From Maea johnstoni (taxonomy: Eukaryota > Annelida > Polychaeta > Spionida > Magelonidae): a stretch of 64,000 bases of DNA. A program made the translations under genes and the position numbers. The DNA lies in NCBI GenBank assembly GCA_963942565.1, contig OZ012686.1, positions 27,833,708-27,897,707 on the forward strand, in the 5' to 3' direction. The notes below the pieces were generated by a model. That model was not told the origin of the DNA. It worked only from the letters and a program-made list of their open reading frames with translations, and made no database searches. Below, piece after piece: positions 1-30,708 of the stretch. Each line of letters starts with the position of its first letter. Within the stretch, counting starts at the first letter, position 1.

Positions 1-746
1 GCAATAATTAAACACATTATTATCGTATTCATCATTATTATTGTCATCATCATTCTAGATTTAAAAATTATGTGATACACAAAATCCTTTGCCAGTTAAC
101 ATTTGTTTCATCATGCCTTTAACTCCTCTCTGCATGACAATTACACAGTTCATTCCAGTTCACAATAAATTAACCTACCAGACCAAGTTATATGCAGGTT
201 CATAAAAAGAATATTGCTATAGCCTGAATATTGATCAATCCCTGTACATTGTGCAACTATAGATTTCGTAACAAACAGCAGAATGCTTTATGTGCATGTG
301 TACTTAGTAACAAAGGAAGGTAACATCTTGCTTTATATGTACAATATATCAGCTCGTGTCCCTTTATGGGTGTGTGACTTTCCAGGCACGTAGCGCATAT
401 TGGTATTAACGTCCTTATGTGCCCCTTTTGGCATGATGCCAATTTTGAGCCTTATATGCCAGAAATCGAGCTCATAAACCTGATATTTATTTTGAACACT
501 GTCTAGAATTCCAATTAGGGAGGGAGGATTTTATTGGAGGAGGAATATACCATGGTGGATTCTAGGGTATTCTTGTCTGCCGAACTACTTTTTGCTTTGC
601 TGACAATTAATTCTTCAGTGCTTTATTTTATTATCTTGCACAATATTGCCCCTATGTTTTATGGGAAATACCCACTACCAGTTAGTCAAAATCAGTAAAT
701 CCCCACAGTTGATAATTACAACATAGTTATATACTTTAAGGTTATC

Positions 747-958
747 TTAACCCTTCCAATGCTAAGGCTACTTTCGTCCAAAGCACACAGATGCAAATAT
801 TTTTGAAAACTCTCTAAACCCTGTCATGTTGGTATTCATTAGATAGCGCTCGCTGAGTGCTCTCAGATGAGTACCCATGTGACAGGGTTTCAGTAGTTTT
901 TCAGCTTTTTTGTGCCATTTGTATTGGCAGAATTATCTTCCAGAGGCATAAAGGTTAA
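747..958 (+). mobile_element. TTAA MITE family A
   Basis: TTAACCCTTCCAATGCTAAG at the left and GCATAAAGGTTAA at the right. The family is about 210 bp, an imperfect full-length palindrome flanked by a single shared TTAA, i.e. piggyBac-like. Core landmark: GGATAGC then CTCTCAGATGAGTACC. Confidence 0.85.
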
Positions 959-1527
959 TAACCTAAGATTGCTGGGATCGAATCATTATCTATTCTTTAA
1001 ATCTCAGTTTTATCACTTGAATACATTGATATTTTTGTGACATTAATATAACAAAAAAAAAGGCAAAGAATGAAAGAACTTCAATATTTATGATTACATA
1101 ATGAATAAATGTTTTCAAGTTCTTTGAAATATGGATTATATTCCAGTATTTTATGCATACCACATACATGTTCCGTTATGTGGTTGAATCACATTAACTC
1201 CCCATAGCTTTTAATCCCAATATGGACCTAGTTAGCCCCATGATGTTTCAAATTTGACACCATAATTGTATTTGAATGCACAACAGTAAGAGGTGAAATA
1301 CTGAATGATAAGAAAGATCTCTTAGAAGTGGGCAGTCCAAACCTAGACAGTACAGTTGTATAAATGCCAAATTAAAAAGAGGAAGAACAATCTTTTTAGT
1401 TCCGGGTAGTTGATTAGAACTGACTACTATCTGGACCCAAGAAAATGTATGCAAAATCTTATCATTTTGCCAGAGGGCCTCAGGAAAGATCCTTACCATT
1501 GGACTGAGTTACCCTCTTTAAATAAAG

Positions 1528-1528
<1 letters not shown>

Positions 1529-1612
<84 letters not shown>

Positions 1613-1624
1613 TTATTATTATTG

Positions 1625-1697
<73 letters not shown>

Positions 1698-1698
1698 C
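1529..1698 (+). repeat. (ATT)n microsatellite, about 170 bp
   Basis: Continuous ATT units with three small interruptions. The poly-Tyr, poly-Asn and poly-Ile frames here are artefacts. Confidence 0.98.
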
Positions 1699-2068
1699 AT
1701 TAAGATATTTCCTATTGAGTAGGGCAAGTAAACTTACCATTTAAAGAATTGGAAATAATTGATAGGTTGTTCAAATGGGCTTCTAAAGTAAAGTTATATT
1801 TAATACATATCAGGTATTCCTTAGGCTTACTACAACTTGGTATAAATTGAACCATTGATACCTGGAGCGTGCAAATGGTTTTACAAACAAAGACATATCG
1901 TCATTCAATTTTCCCTTTCGCTTGCCTTATTATAATCATTAAACCTCAATGGCAGGTTCTGAATGAATATGTGGTACAATGCACTGTTTTATAACTTTAC
2001 TATATGAATTTATTGTTTTGTTTTATCACTTTACCATGACTATATAATGAGTTTTTCCATTGTTTTAG

Positions 2069-21576
<19,508 letters not shown>

Positions 21577-21629
21577 TTTAATTAGAACGAGCCATGAGCT
21601 GTCACAACTAGATAACCCCACATCCATAG

Positions 21630-21748
<119 letters not shown>

Positions 21749-22951
21749 CACTTTTCTAGACTGTGGCTACTATGTTTGAGCTATGTCTTGCCCTTTCTTT
21801 TCACCCCTAGCATATAGTAGTCTTTGCAATCTTCACTAGTATATCCCAGAAGTCTTTAGCATAGACAAATTTTAAATTTTTGGAAATCACTGAAATGAAA
21901 AAGGGGCTCCTCGTACCAAAGCGTTATTAGGTGTGTGCATCTATCCTGAAGGGTTGATTTAGTAAGGCCAGACTACATTAGAGGTATCCCTGGAATATAA
22001 GCATCATCTGGAGAGATATTAAGCATAATTCAAACATCAAATTTCAATAATTTTATCAAGCATGGTGAATGAGATTAAGTATTGGCCAGACTGGGCAGTT
22101 ATGAAAAAGATTGGAGGAATGTTTGAAAACTTCTCAAGCGGGGACTTGTACGTTTTTCAATTGATTTCCTGTTGATATTGACTCTAGTCTCAAAGCGATA
22201 TTGAAAAGTGCAATGAACGGAATTCAAGTATCGGTATGACAATCAGTCATTGACTTTCACTAACAATAATAAACTTAAAACCTCTTGGTTATATATACCT
22301 TGATACCCATATTGGTAGAAATCCAATGTGAGATGTGTTACCAATACTGTATTTGTGAACAATACAAAAAGGACACACTGCCTTTGGAATTGTTGAGTTT
22401 GTCTGAATCTTATGGTGGTATAATTCACTGGAGGACTTATACCCGGACTTAATCATGAAGTATAACTAATAGTTTACTGTGGCCGTATGGAGTATAACTT
22501 GTTGTTAATTGTGGCCGTATAGAGGTTTTTGTACATGTTTTGTATGTGCTCCATGCCTTGTACAGTTTATATACAAAAAAGCATGTGATATGAAACACTT
22601 CATGAGTACTTATTAATTGAATTGGTTGTGAATATTACGGTTATGATGAAATTCTTGACAATGATATTTTCATCTTGTGGTCCCGCCTTTACTATATATA
22701 TATATACATATGTTTAATTATATATACTATTCAGAGCGAGCTTTCACAACAAATTTCCCAAACCATTGTATGACAATCCTTCACATGGAGGTGGTTTGTG
22801 AATCTGTGATTTTACCCACAGGATTTCGCTTGTCAGAAAAGTCTGCAGATATTTCCTCCATTTGTGGAATCGTATTAACCGATTGATTCTGAAGATGTAT
22901 TTCCATTCACTGACTCATATTTTAAAGATCATTCTTCCTTATTATGCCATA

Positions 22952-23156
22952 CTGTATATTCGGAAAAGATTGCGTTAGTTTAATTTTTGTGTTTTTTTGC
23001 GTTAAGCCTCGGACGCAAAATTAAAATTTGCGATGATTAGTGCTGCCACTTTAAGTGTAAAGCTGGCACTCCATGTTCGCAAAGTTAAAACACGTAAAAA
23101 TCAATTTTCTGTAAATTCGTAAAATTTACTCTACACTATCTTTTGTGAATCTACAG
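22952..23156. mobile_element. TA-flanked MITE, 205 bp
   Basis: Ends CTGTATATTCGGAAAAGAT and CTGTAGATTCACAAAAGAT (inverted), flanked by TA. End style and length are close to the element at 7225-7430. Confidence 0.7.
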
Positions 23157-23513
23157 TAGTTGCATTTATGTCTGACCATTTAGATATTAAAAAAAAGGAA
23201 TAAGTAATGAATTCTTATTTACAAAATGTTTTGAAGAAAAACACTGCATTTGCTCTTTACAAATGTTGCCTTTCATGAAGAAATCATAGCATCAAAACCT
23301 GGTATGTTTTTTTAGTGACATTGCTCTATGTATAAGTATGTCGCAAGTTAATTTAACACCATACCAAAATGAATCTCGTATTTGTATATTTGGCATTCAT
23401 GACTTCAAAATGACCTTCGTAAAATCTTGTAAAAAGATATATCGGTTGTCTTATGTATATCAAGTCAAAGAATCAGTCCCAATGTTTCCTTAATAGACTC
23501 TGGACTGTTAATA

Positions 23514-23641
23514 TGATTATGATGATGATGATTGTGATTGTGATGATGATAACTATGATGACGATAATGATGAATATAACTATGGTGACAATAATGATGA
23601 TTATGATGACGATGATGATGACGATGATGATGATGATGAAT
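23514..23641 (+). repeat. (GAT)n-type imperfect microsatellite
   Basis: GATGAT/GATTGT/GACGAT mixture; its Met- and His-rich frames are artefacts. Confidence 0.95.
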
Positions 23642-24096
23642 AGTCCTCTCTAAAGGTTGTGACGATGAAGGAATACATGTTATTCTATTTATACTTGTCA
23701 CAGTTTTCTGTTTTGTTTGTGTCATGATCTTGTGAAGTTTTGGTTGTGATCAGCTGTATATCGGTTCAGCGTAACCTAATTCATTAATTGTTTGATTTAT
23801 CAATCACCTAAACAAATTTGAATATTTGTTCACACAATAAGTAAAGCAATTATTGGTTCCTATTTTATGTTCATGCTTGAGTAGGAGGAATAATCATAAC
23901 CATGAGCATGACAGTACTTTAATAGACAATTTCCTAGTCTGTGGAATAGTGATATCCCTAGTTCTTTTTACTACCTCTTCTACATTAATCTACATACCTG
24001 ATACTCTTTCTGTAAGATGTTTACCTATATGACACTGAAATGAGTATGAGATCATCCATACAGCTAGTTGAGTATGGATATAAATAAAGGCAAGTG

Positions 24097-24411
<315 letters not shown>

Positions 24412-25180
24412 GTCTAGATACATTTTTTCTGTGCTGTATCACCCAACATTTGATTTATGCTAAAATTATGGAGTTCTTTAGTATGCCCCCCGGGGTTAAG
24501 AATTATCAAAATGCATGATTATGTTCTAATCTGGTACCAAAGGGGTATCGTTTACAGATGTAGATACAGAATATTCTAGGCTAAATGCTAGGCTGCATAT
24601 TACTCTCTTCCTTTCTACCTCATTATTGCTTATTGCCAGTAATGCTAAGAGCACAAAGTTGGTCTGATATGCAAACCTTTCTTTTTATAGGACAAATTAA
24701 GGAAATATGATAAGAAACATATCCCTTTTCACTGTGATGAAATACTGTCTTTCAAGTGTAAATATATATATTTTATGATATTTCTTAACTTCCAAATTTC
24801 TTGAAAGTTAATCAGACTACCAGTTCAGTCTTGACATTTGTGTGTTAACCCTAAATCCTACAAGAGGATGCCTACAAGGGGATTTTTTTCATTTTTTGAA
24901 AATTTGGTATCTAGATCTCAGAATATTGTGTGAGTCATGTAAATTTTCAATTGATTGTGAAAAGGGACAACCTTGCATATTTCTTCATATGTACATTTCA
25001 AATTATGAACTATTTACAGTATTACCCAGTGCTTTATATATTTCTAAATGTAGGGAAACAAATGTACATTTGTATATACATGTATTTGTGGAACGTTTCT
25101 AATATGTACTAACTGTTTTATGTCCATTTGCTAGCTGTACTATATGCTTATTAGTCATAGAAATTGTGCAAAACTATTTG

Positions 25181-25982
25181 CAGTGGAACCTGTCAACCTG
25201 AACACTCCATAATTCAAGAACTTCCACACATGAAATTCCTCTACATGTGGAACACCCCCATAATGGGAACACCTGAATATGCAGAAAACTTCCATAAATG
25301 GAACACCTTTGTACATTGAAGACATTCCTTATTGAAACCCTTCCACAAGTGAACCACCCCTATATGTGGAACACTTTCATAATTGGATCACCTTTATAAA
25401 CGTAACACCTCTATATGTGGAACATCTCTATATATGGAACCCTACCATATGTGATCTATTAATGGAACACCTTTGTGTCTGGTTCACTTTTTTATAAGAG
25501 AATATGTCACCTCAATGAGTGGAACATCTCCATTTATAGAACACCTGCGTAGGTGGAACACCTCTAAATGTTGAACCCCTTCATAAGGGGAACACCTCCA
25601 TAAGTGGAGCACATCTGTATGGAGAACACCTCTTTTATGAAGCACATTCATTTGTTGAAGTTAAAAGTTAAACATATTCTTGAGTTCTTTTAAAACTGAC
25701 CCACTGATTTTAACCCTTATGCTGCTGATGGCCAATTTGGAAATTACAAAATGATGCAAAAAATCTAAAAAAAAAATGACTGAAACCCTGGCACATGGGT
25801 ACTCATCTGAGAGTACTCAGCCAGAGCTTTCCAATGTATACAAATATTGCAGGTTTAGATCTTTTGCTTTGGACACAGGTAGCCTCAGCATTGGAAGGGT
25901 TAAAAGAGAAACTGGGGATGTGGAGCACACATACAACTTGACCACTTTGACTGTAGGTGTTCAGCTTATACAGGTTCCACTG
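25181..25982. mobile_element. Pogo-like element with subrepeats, 802 bp, containing a nested MITE
   Basis: Ends CAGTGGAACCTGTCAACCTG and CAGTGGAACCTGTATAAGCT (inverted), then CTGAACAC on both sides. The left half (25200-25650) is an array of degenerate 20-25 base repeats around GTGGAACACCTCCATA. A family-A TTAA MITE (25710-25903) sits inside near the right end. The target duplication is unclear (TG left, TA right). Confidence 0.7.
25710..25903 (-). mobile_element. TTAA MITE family A, nested in a pogo-like element
   Basis: TTAACCCTTATGCTGCTGAT...CAGCATTGGAAGGGTTAA; it lies within 25181-25982 and is therefore younger than that element. Confidence 0.85.
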
Positions 25983-26648
25983 TAGCTGTTGATCATATTT
26001 GTTATTTTCAATAATTCTATCTTAATTCCCTGTTTACAACAAGAAACGGATGCTGTTGATACTCAGATGACTGAAAGCTAATCATGAGATTTTTCACTGA
26101 TAACCCTAACGAGTGATGCTTGCATAGCAGTTATAAGTACCCTTTGAGCGCTGCATTATGTTAAAATAGATGTCTCCGATTACGTCCATGTTTGCTGGAA
26201 CCATTGACAGGGCTGCAAAATGTGGTCAAAATTCTGCTGTACCTTCTGGAATGGCAGAGAGTAATCATTCAACGAAAATGATACCTTTTACATGTGTAAT
26301 GCTAGCACATATTGCAGTAGTTTGATTGTGCAATGAGATGTTTGCATTAGTTTCTTATGTCTTTTACAAAAAAATAAAAAAGGTGGGACATCCCACTGTT
26401 CAAGTCTCATAAGGGTTGTTTGTAGAGGTTATATGTTATGTTTATAGCCGCCATCATTATTGCGACATTTTGATGATAACTTCCACTATCACAAGAATGA
26501 CACTTTATGTAGCTGACACACTATAAGGAAGACTTAATTGAAAACCGCGGTAATCACAAAGAAACCATTGAAAGTCTTCTGATCTAGCTTCCATTGATTC
26601 AACTACCGTCTTTGTGTGTTCTAATGTAAGTAATGCCCCCTCGTCTAT

Positions 26649-26879
26649 TTAAACCATTCATGGCTGGAGATCTCTTTGACGGATGTCGTTTGGACTTTTG
26701 ATACTTTTGAATATAAATTAGAAATCAATCATACATTCACAAGATATTTGAAGGAGAATTGTGTATTGGATTCTGGTGAACATTACTCCTTCAAATATTT
26801 TACAAAAGATGCTTTAGTCACAAAGAAATTACCAAAATTGTCATGGTGTTTTCGGCTGCTACAGGCATGAATGGGTTAA
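26649..26879 (+). mobile_element. TTAA MITE family B
   Basis: TTAAACCATTCATGGCTGG ... ACAGGCATGAATGGGTTAA; core GAAGGAGAATTGTGTATTGG and TACTCCTTCAAATATTTTAC. Confidence 0.85.
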
Positions 26880-27267
26880 CAGATATAGCGCAAATAGTTT
26901 CATGATATGACAAATGACTTTTGTACACACTTTTACACATTATGATAACTTGTGATTGTTGATTTGAAATATGAGATCTTATGAAGATATAACTCCTTGT
27001 CCGCTGGATACTATCAAGTATATCATCTTTTTTTGTATGTTTCTGTTCTATTATTTTGTAAATTGATTATAGTGGCCCATATTCCCAGGGTGGCCAACAT
27101 TTCAGAGGATTTACGGTACTTCGTGGTGGTAGTTAGGTAAGGTTGTTGGGTTACATTGTTTTAGATATTGTTTTGTTGAGGGAATAGTCATGTTAAGCTT
27201 GCACTCTAGTGGTTCCTATTTGAGATAATCCATTTATCCTATAACTATGTAATATACACATTTTTGA

Positions 27268-27531
27268 TTAACCCATTCAGCACCAGAAGAGCCAAAAATG
27301 CATGATTATTTTGGGGGATCACTTCCTTAGAAAGTATCATTTAGAAAATCCTGATTTCTTTGAGACGTCACTTCCTTTAAAAGTATCTTTTGGAATATAA
27401 AATTTTAATCCAAAAATAATAGATACTTACCTTTTAGTATCTGTCTAATGCTCACTCTATTTCCAAATTCTCTCAGAAGAACAGGGTATTGAGATATTGT
27501 CTGGGGGTAACTCAGAGCATAAATGGGTTAC
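27268..27531 (+). mobile_element. TTAA MITE family B
   Basis: TTAACCCATTCAGCACCAG ... GAGCATAAATGGGTTAC; the interior is diverged. Confidence 0.75.
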
Positions 27532-28193
27532 TTTTCACAACTGCTCTTGGTATATTCATCATTGGGAAGTGGTAATTATAAATATTTCCTTCTTTAAACA
27601 GTATACAGGGCTTTTCTAAAAAGAAACTAGTGTATCTGGTTATCTTTAAGGATAGATCCCATATCTTGAATTCTTGAATTCAGAATGAATGTATTTCCTC
27701 ATAACGTTTGGAGCAGCAATGTTAATGATCATTAGATAAAGTTTGTATGAATTATTTGTTAGGGTTGCAAAAGTTTCCCAAACATTGTTAAAATATATAT
27801 TTTCTCATACCTTTTGAAGCGTAATTTTTAATGATGATTAAATATGCAGTATGTATGCAGGGCTAGAAATTAAAATAAGTCCTGGGAAGCCTATTACTAG
27901 GCTCTAGGCAGAAATTTGCGGGAGGCCCCCAAAATATGTAAAAGCCCATCCCCAATATCTGCGATTAATATAAGGAGCAACACAAGTGTAGTCACTACTC
28001 GAAAATCGACGATTAAAGATACTGTATGTATGAGCAGGGATGTATGTCCCAAACATATTGCTAGAATATATTTTAACATAATTTTTGAAGCATCAACCTT
28101 CATGGTAATTATAAGGATACAGTATGTATGAGTTATTTCTTCAGGGTCATAAACGTGTCTCAAACATATATACCAGTATGTGTATATGTTTAT

Positions 28194-28493
<300 letters not shown>

Positions 28494-29196
28494 CACAATC
28501 AGTTTGAATAGTGTAAACATGTGGCATTACTATGACAGCTTTCATAGCATTAATAAAGACCTATATCAATCAATAGGTGGAATCAATAAATGAACTGTAC
28601 ACGTTTTCTAAATAAAATCTATGTATGAAAATGAAAGTGAAACATATTATACACTCATTTGGACATCCTTCCCGAAAATTTCTTGAGTCAAAAAATGATT
28701 AAAGGCCTTGTATTGTCACACGTTTTGAGGCCTCTGTATCATGCTAATGCGACACTTGGATACCCATGATTGTACGCGATACGGCACGTTGTACAACCTG
28801 TGGCCCATGGCAAGGTGGAAATGGATAAATCAGCAACGTCTCTTCGTGTATCCATCTTTCTGGCTATACTTGGGGAGCCAGGTACTCTGCAGACAAGAAA
28901 ACCACACCTGGTTACACCCATATATTACATGTGTTATAAATAAAAAAAAAAGGACAACTGCATCATTGAAAGATATGTGGCTATGCCTAGTTTTAGACAA
29001 CGTTTTACAATAATGATATTTGCAACTGTACTGATTTCTTATGTATTCCCACCTATGCTTCTGGATGAAGTTGAGAAAAAAAATCTTGAAAAGAAGTAGA
29101 CTGCACTATTAAATGTTTCTCAACATAGGGTTTTTGTACGCAATTATGGATTATAATTTAAAATCTTTGTAAAATATGAACTTGTTAAATGATTAC

Positions 29197-29202
29197 AATA
29201 AA
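29197..29202 (+). terminator. Candidate poly(A) signal
   Basis: AATAAA followed about 20 bases later by a T/GT-rich tract (TTGTCTTTTGTTTTTTAC). It is the best-looking plus-strand signal between PLEKHD1 and the gap, but it is 7.6 kb from the PLEKHD1 stop. It may belong to a long 3' UTR, another transcript, or nothing. An AATAAA near 22267 is an alternative. Confidence 0.3.
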
Positions 29203-29318
29203 AGAAAACATCTTTGAAACTTGTCTTTTGTTTTTTACAACACACTGTTTATGTAAAGTGACACAAATAAAAACACATTTACACTCCTCTTTTTCCTAGT
29301 GCGATTTTGGAAAGCTCT

Positions 29319-29577
29319 AACTACACCCTCTCAATGCAAAGGCTACTTATGTTCAGGGCGCTATGTTGCAAACATGTTAAACATTATCTTAAACCTTACT
29401 TATAGCAGAGACGTTTATTGATCAAAATCTCTGCTTATAGGTAAACATTTGGAAGCTCTTGCTGAGCGCTATCAGATGTAAATCAATATACCAGGATTTC
29501 AGTAATTTGTCCCGCTCTTTTGTATCGTTTTGATTAGTTACTTTAATCAAATTAGCTAACAATAGCTTAGATGTGAA
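29319..29577 (+). mobile_element. TTAA MITE family A, strongly diverged
   Basis: Recognisable as ACACCCTCTCAATGCAAAGG ... CTATCAGATG ... AATTAGCTAACAATAGCTTA. Longer than the norm because of an internal insertion; ends decayed. Probably an old copy. Confidence 0.5.
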
Positions 29578-29700
29578 CACAATACCCTAACCTTTATCAC
29601 AGACTTGAGTTCGATTAAGTTGAACCTTAGATGACCAAAGTTTTTTTCATCCAAGGTTGAACATGGTATGCTGTCATATTGTGAACAAACCAAAAATTTG

Positions 29701-29900
29701 NNNNNNNNNNNNNNNNNNNNNNNNNNNNNNNNNNNNNNNNNNNNNNNNNNNNNNNNNNNNNNNNNNNNNNNNNNNNNNNNNNNNNNNNNNNNNNNNNNNN
29801 NNNNNNNNNNNNNNNNNNNNNNNNNNNNNNNNNNNNNNNNNNNNNNNNNNNNNNNNNNNNNNNNNNNNNNNNNNNNNNNNNNNNNNNNNNNNNNNNNNNN
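29701..29900. other. Assembly gap (200 N)
   Basis: Exactly 200 N, so probably a placeholder of unknown true length. It lies between PLEKHD1 and the first visible Dispatched exon, where the missing N-terminal exons of Dispatched would be expected. Confidence 0.99.
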
Positions 29901-30384
29901 ATCCGTTTACTTGTACTCTCTGCCTGTAAAGACACTTAGTTCAGTACCTAGCACCCTTTCTATTGATTTCTGATATTGCCTACTGGGGCTACAAGTGCAA
30001 CATCCGCAATGAAATATTGTTGCATATAGTAAGGTTCGATATTATTGAATTATAAGGCACTATGCATAATTAATCTGTACATGGATAGGAAAAGTTCATT
30101 TGCATACTTTTTTTAAAGATAATCTGCTACGTAACCGAGTGAGTTGTTTTCAACCGAGCCTGCCCCGTCCATTCCGTGTTGTGATCTGTGGTTAGGCAGC
30201 AGGTTTCTTGTCCATAAAAAGTTGACATCCCCTTCTGTGTTGACCAAACAGTGTAGTGTAGTACAGGGTCTTAGCCGATATTTGGAAACAGGGTGTATGC
30301 ATCATGTGAGAATGAATTATTTTTTCTTTGTCAAATAAGCTTAAGGTCTTACAATATTTTTTCATTTTTATTTCATTTTTTTAG

Positions 30385-30708
30385 GGCTTTGGTCGAGAGG
30401 CACAGATATCAGGGGGCGTTTCATTGCACTGAACTTCTCTACAATGATCCAAATCTGTCCATGTCCCCAAATATCAGTCTGCTATCAAGTCAGAACTGGA
30501 CCAGCACGTCATCGGATGGGAGCACCCGCAGAAAAGCGCAGCGAGGTTCCAGAGAACTTGGAGTTCATCCCGAGTCCATTCAGGAAAAGGGTTGTATCAC
30601 CTGCCAAGTTGACGGGACGCGGAAGTTTTCGGGTGAAGCGTAAAGTTGGTGCAGATGCTGACGATCAAAATAGAAGATACTGTGCTGAATCACCTATAGC
30701 AAATGGAG
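30385..30708 (+). CDS. Dispatched exon: first extracellular loop, with a furin-type site
   Basis: Acceptor TTTTTTTAG, donor GTGAGT, phase 1 in and out. In the frame that splices correctly to 31217 it reads LWSRGTDIRGRFIALNFSTM, matching the RGT-x-I-G-x-R segment of Dispatched proteins. Further on is SFRVKRKV, whose RVKR (30630-30641) fits the furin consensus R-X-K/R-R. Vertebrate DISP1 is known to be furin-cleaved in this loop. The region between is less conserved. Confidence 0.8.

Larger units (their letters stand above)
1..2068. other. PLEKHD1 intron, left part
   Basis: No exon recognised. Contains a family-A MITE (747-958) and the (ATT)n array; the remainder is AT-rich unique sequence. 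Confidence 0.7.

Noticed and set aside
1410-1740. Poly-Tyr, poly-Asn and poly-Ile frames; also 53468-53940
   Set aside because: Translation of (ATT)n and (AAT)n arrays; no conserved flanking coding sequence. The 53560-53940 frame contains the real VIPAS39 exon (53979-53845) only by overlap.
23465-23725. His-rich frame on the minus strand
   Set aside because: Product of the GAT microsatellite.
29627-29973. Open frames across 29701-29900
   Set aside because: They consist of unknown residues from the N gap.
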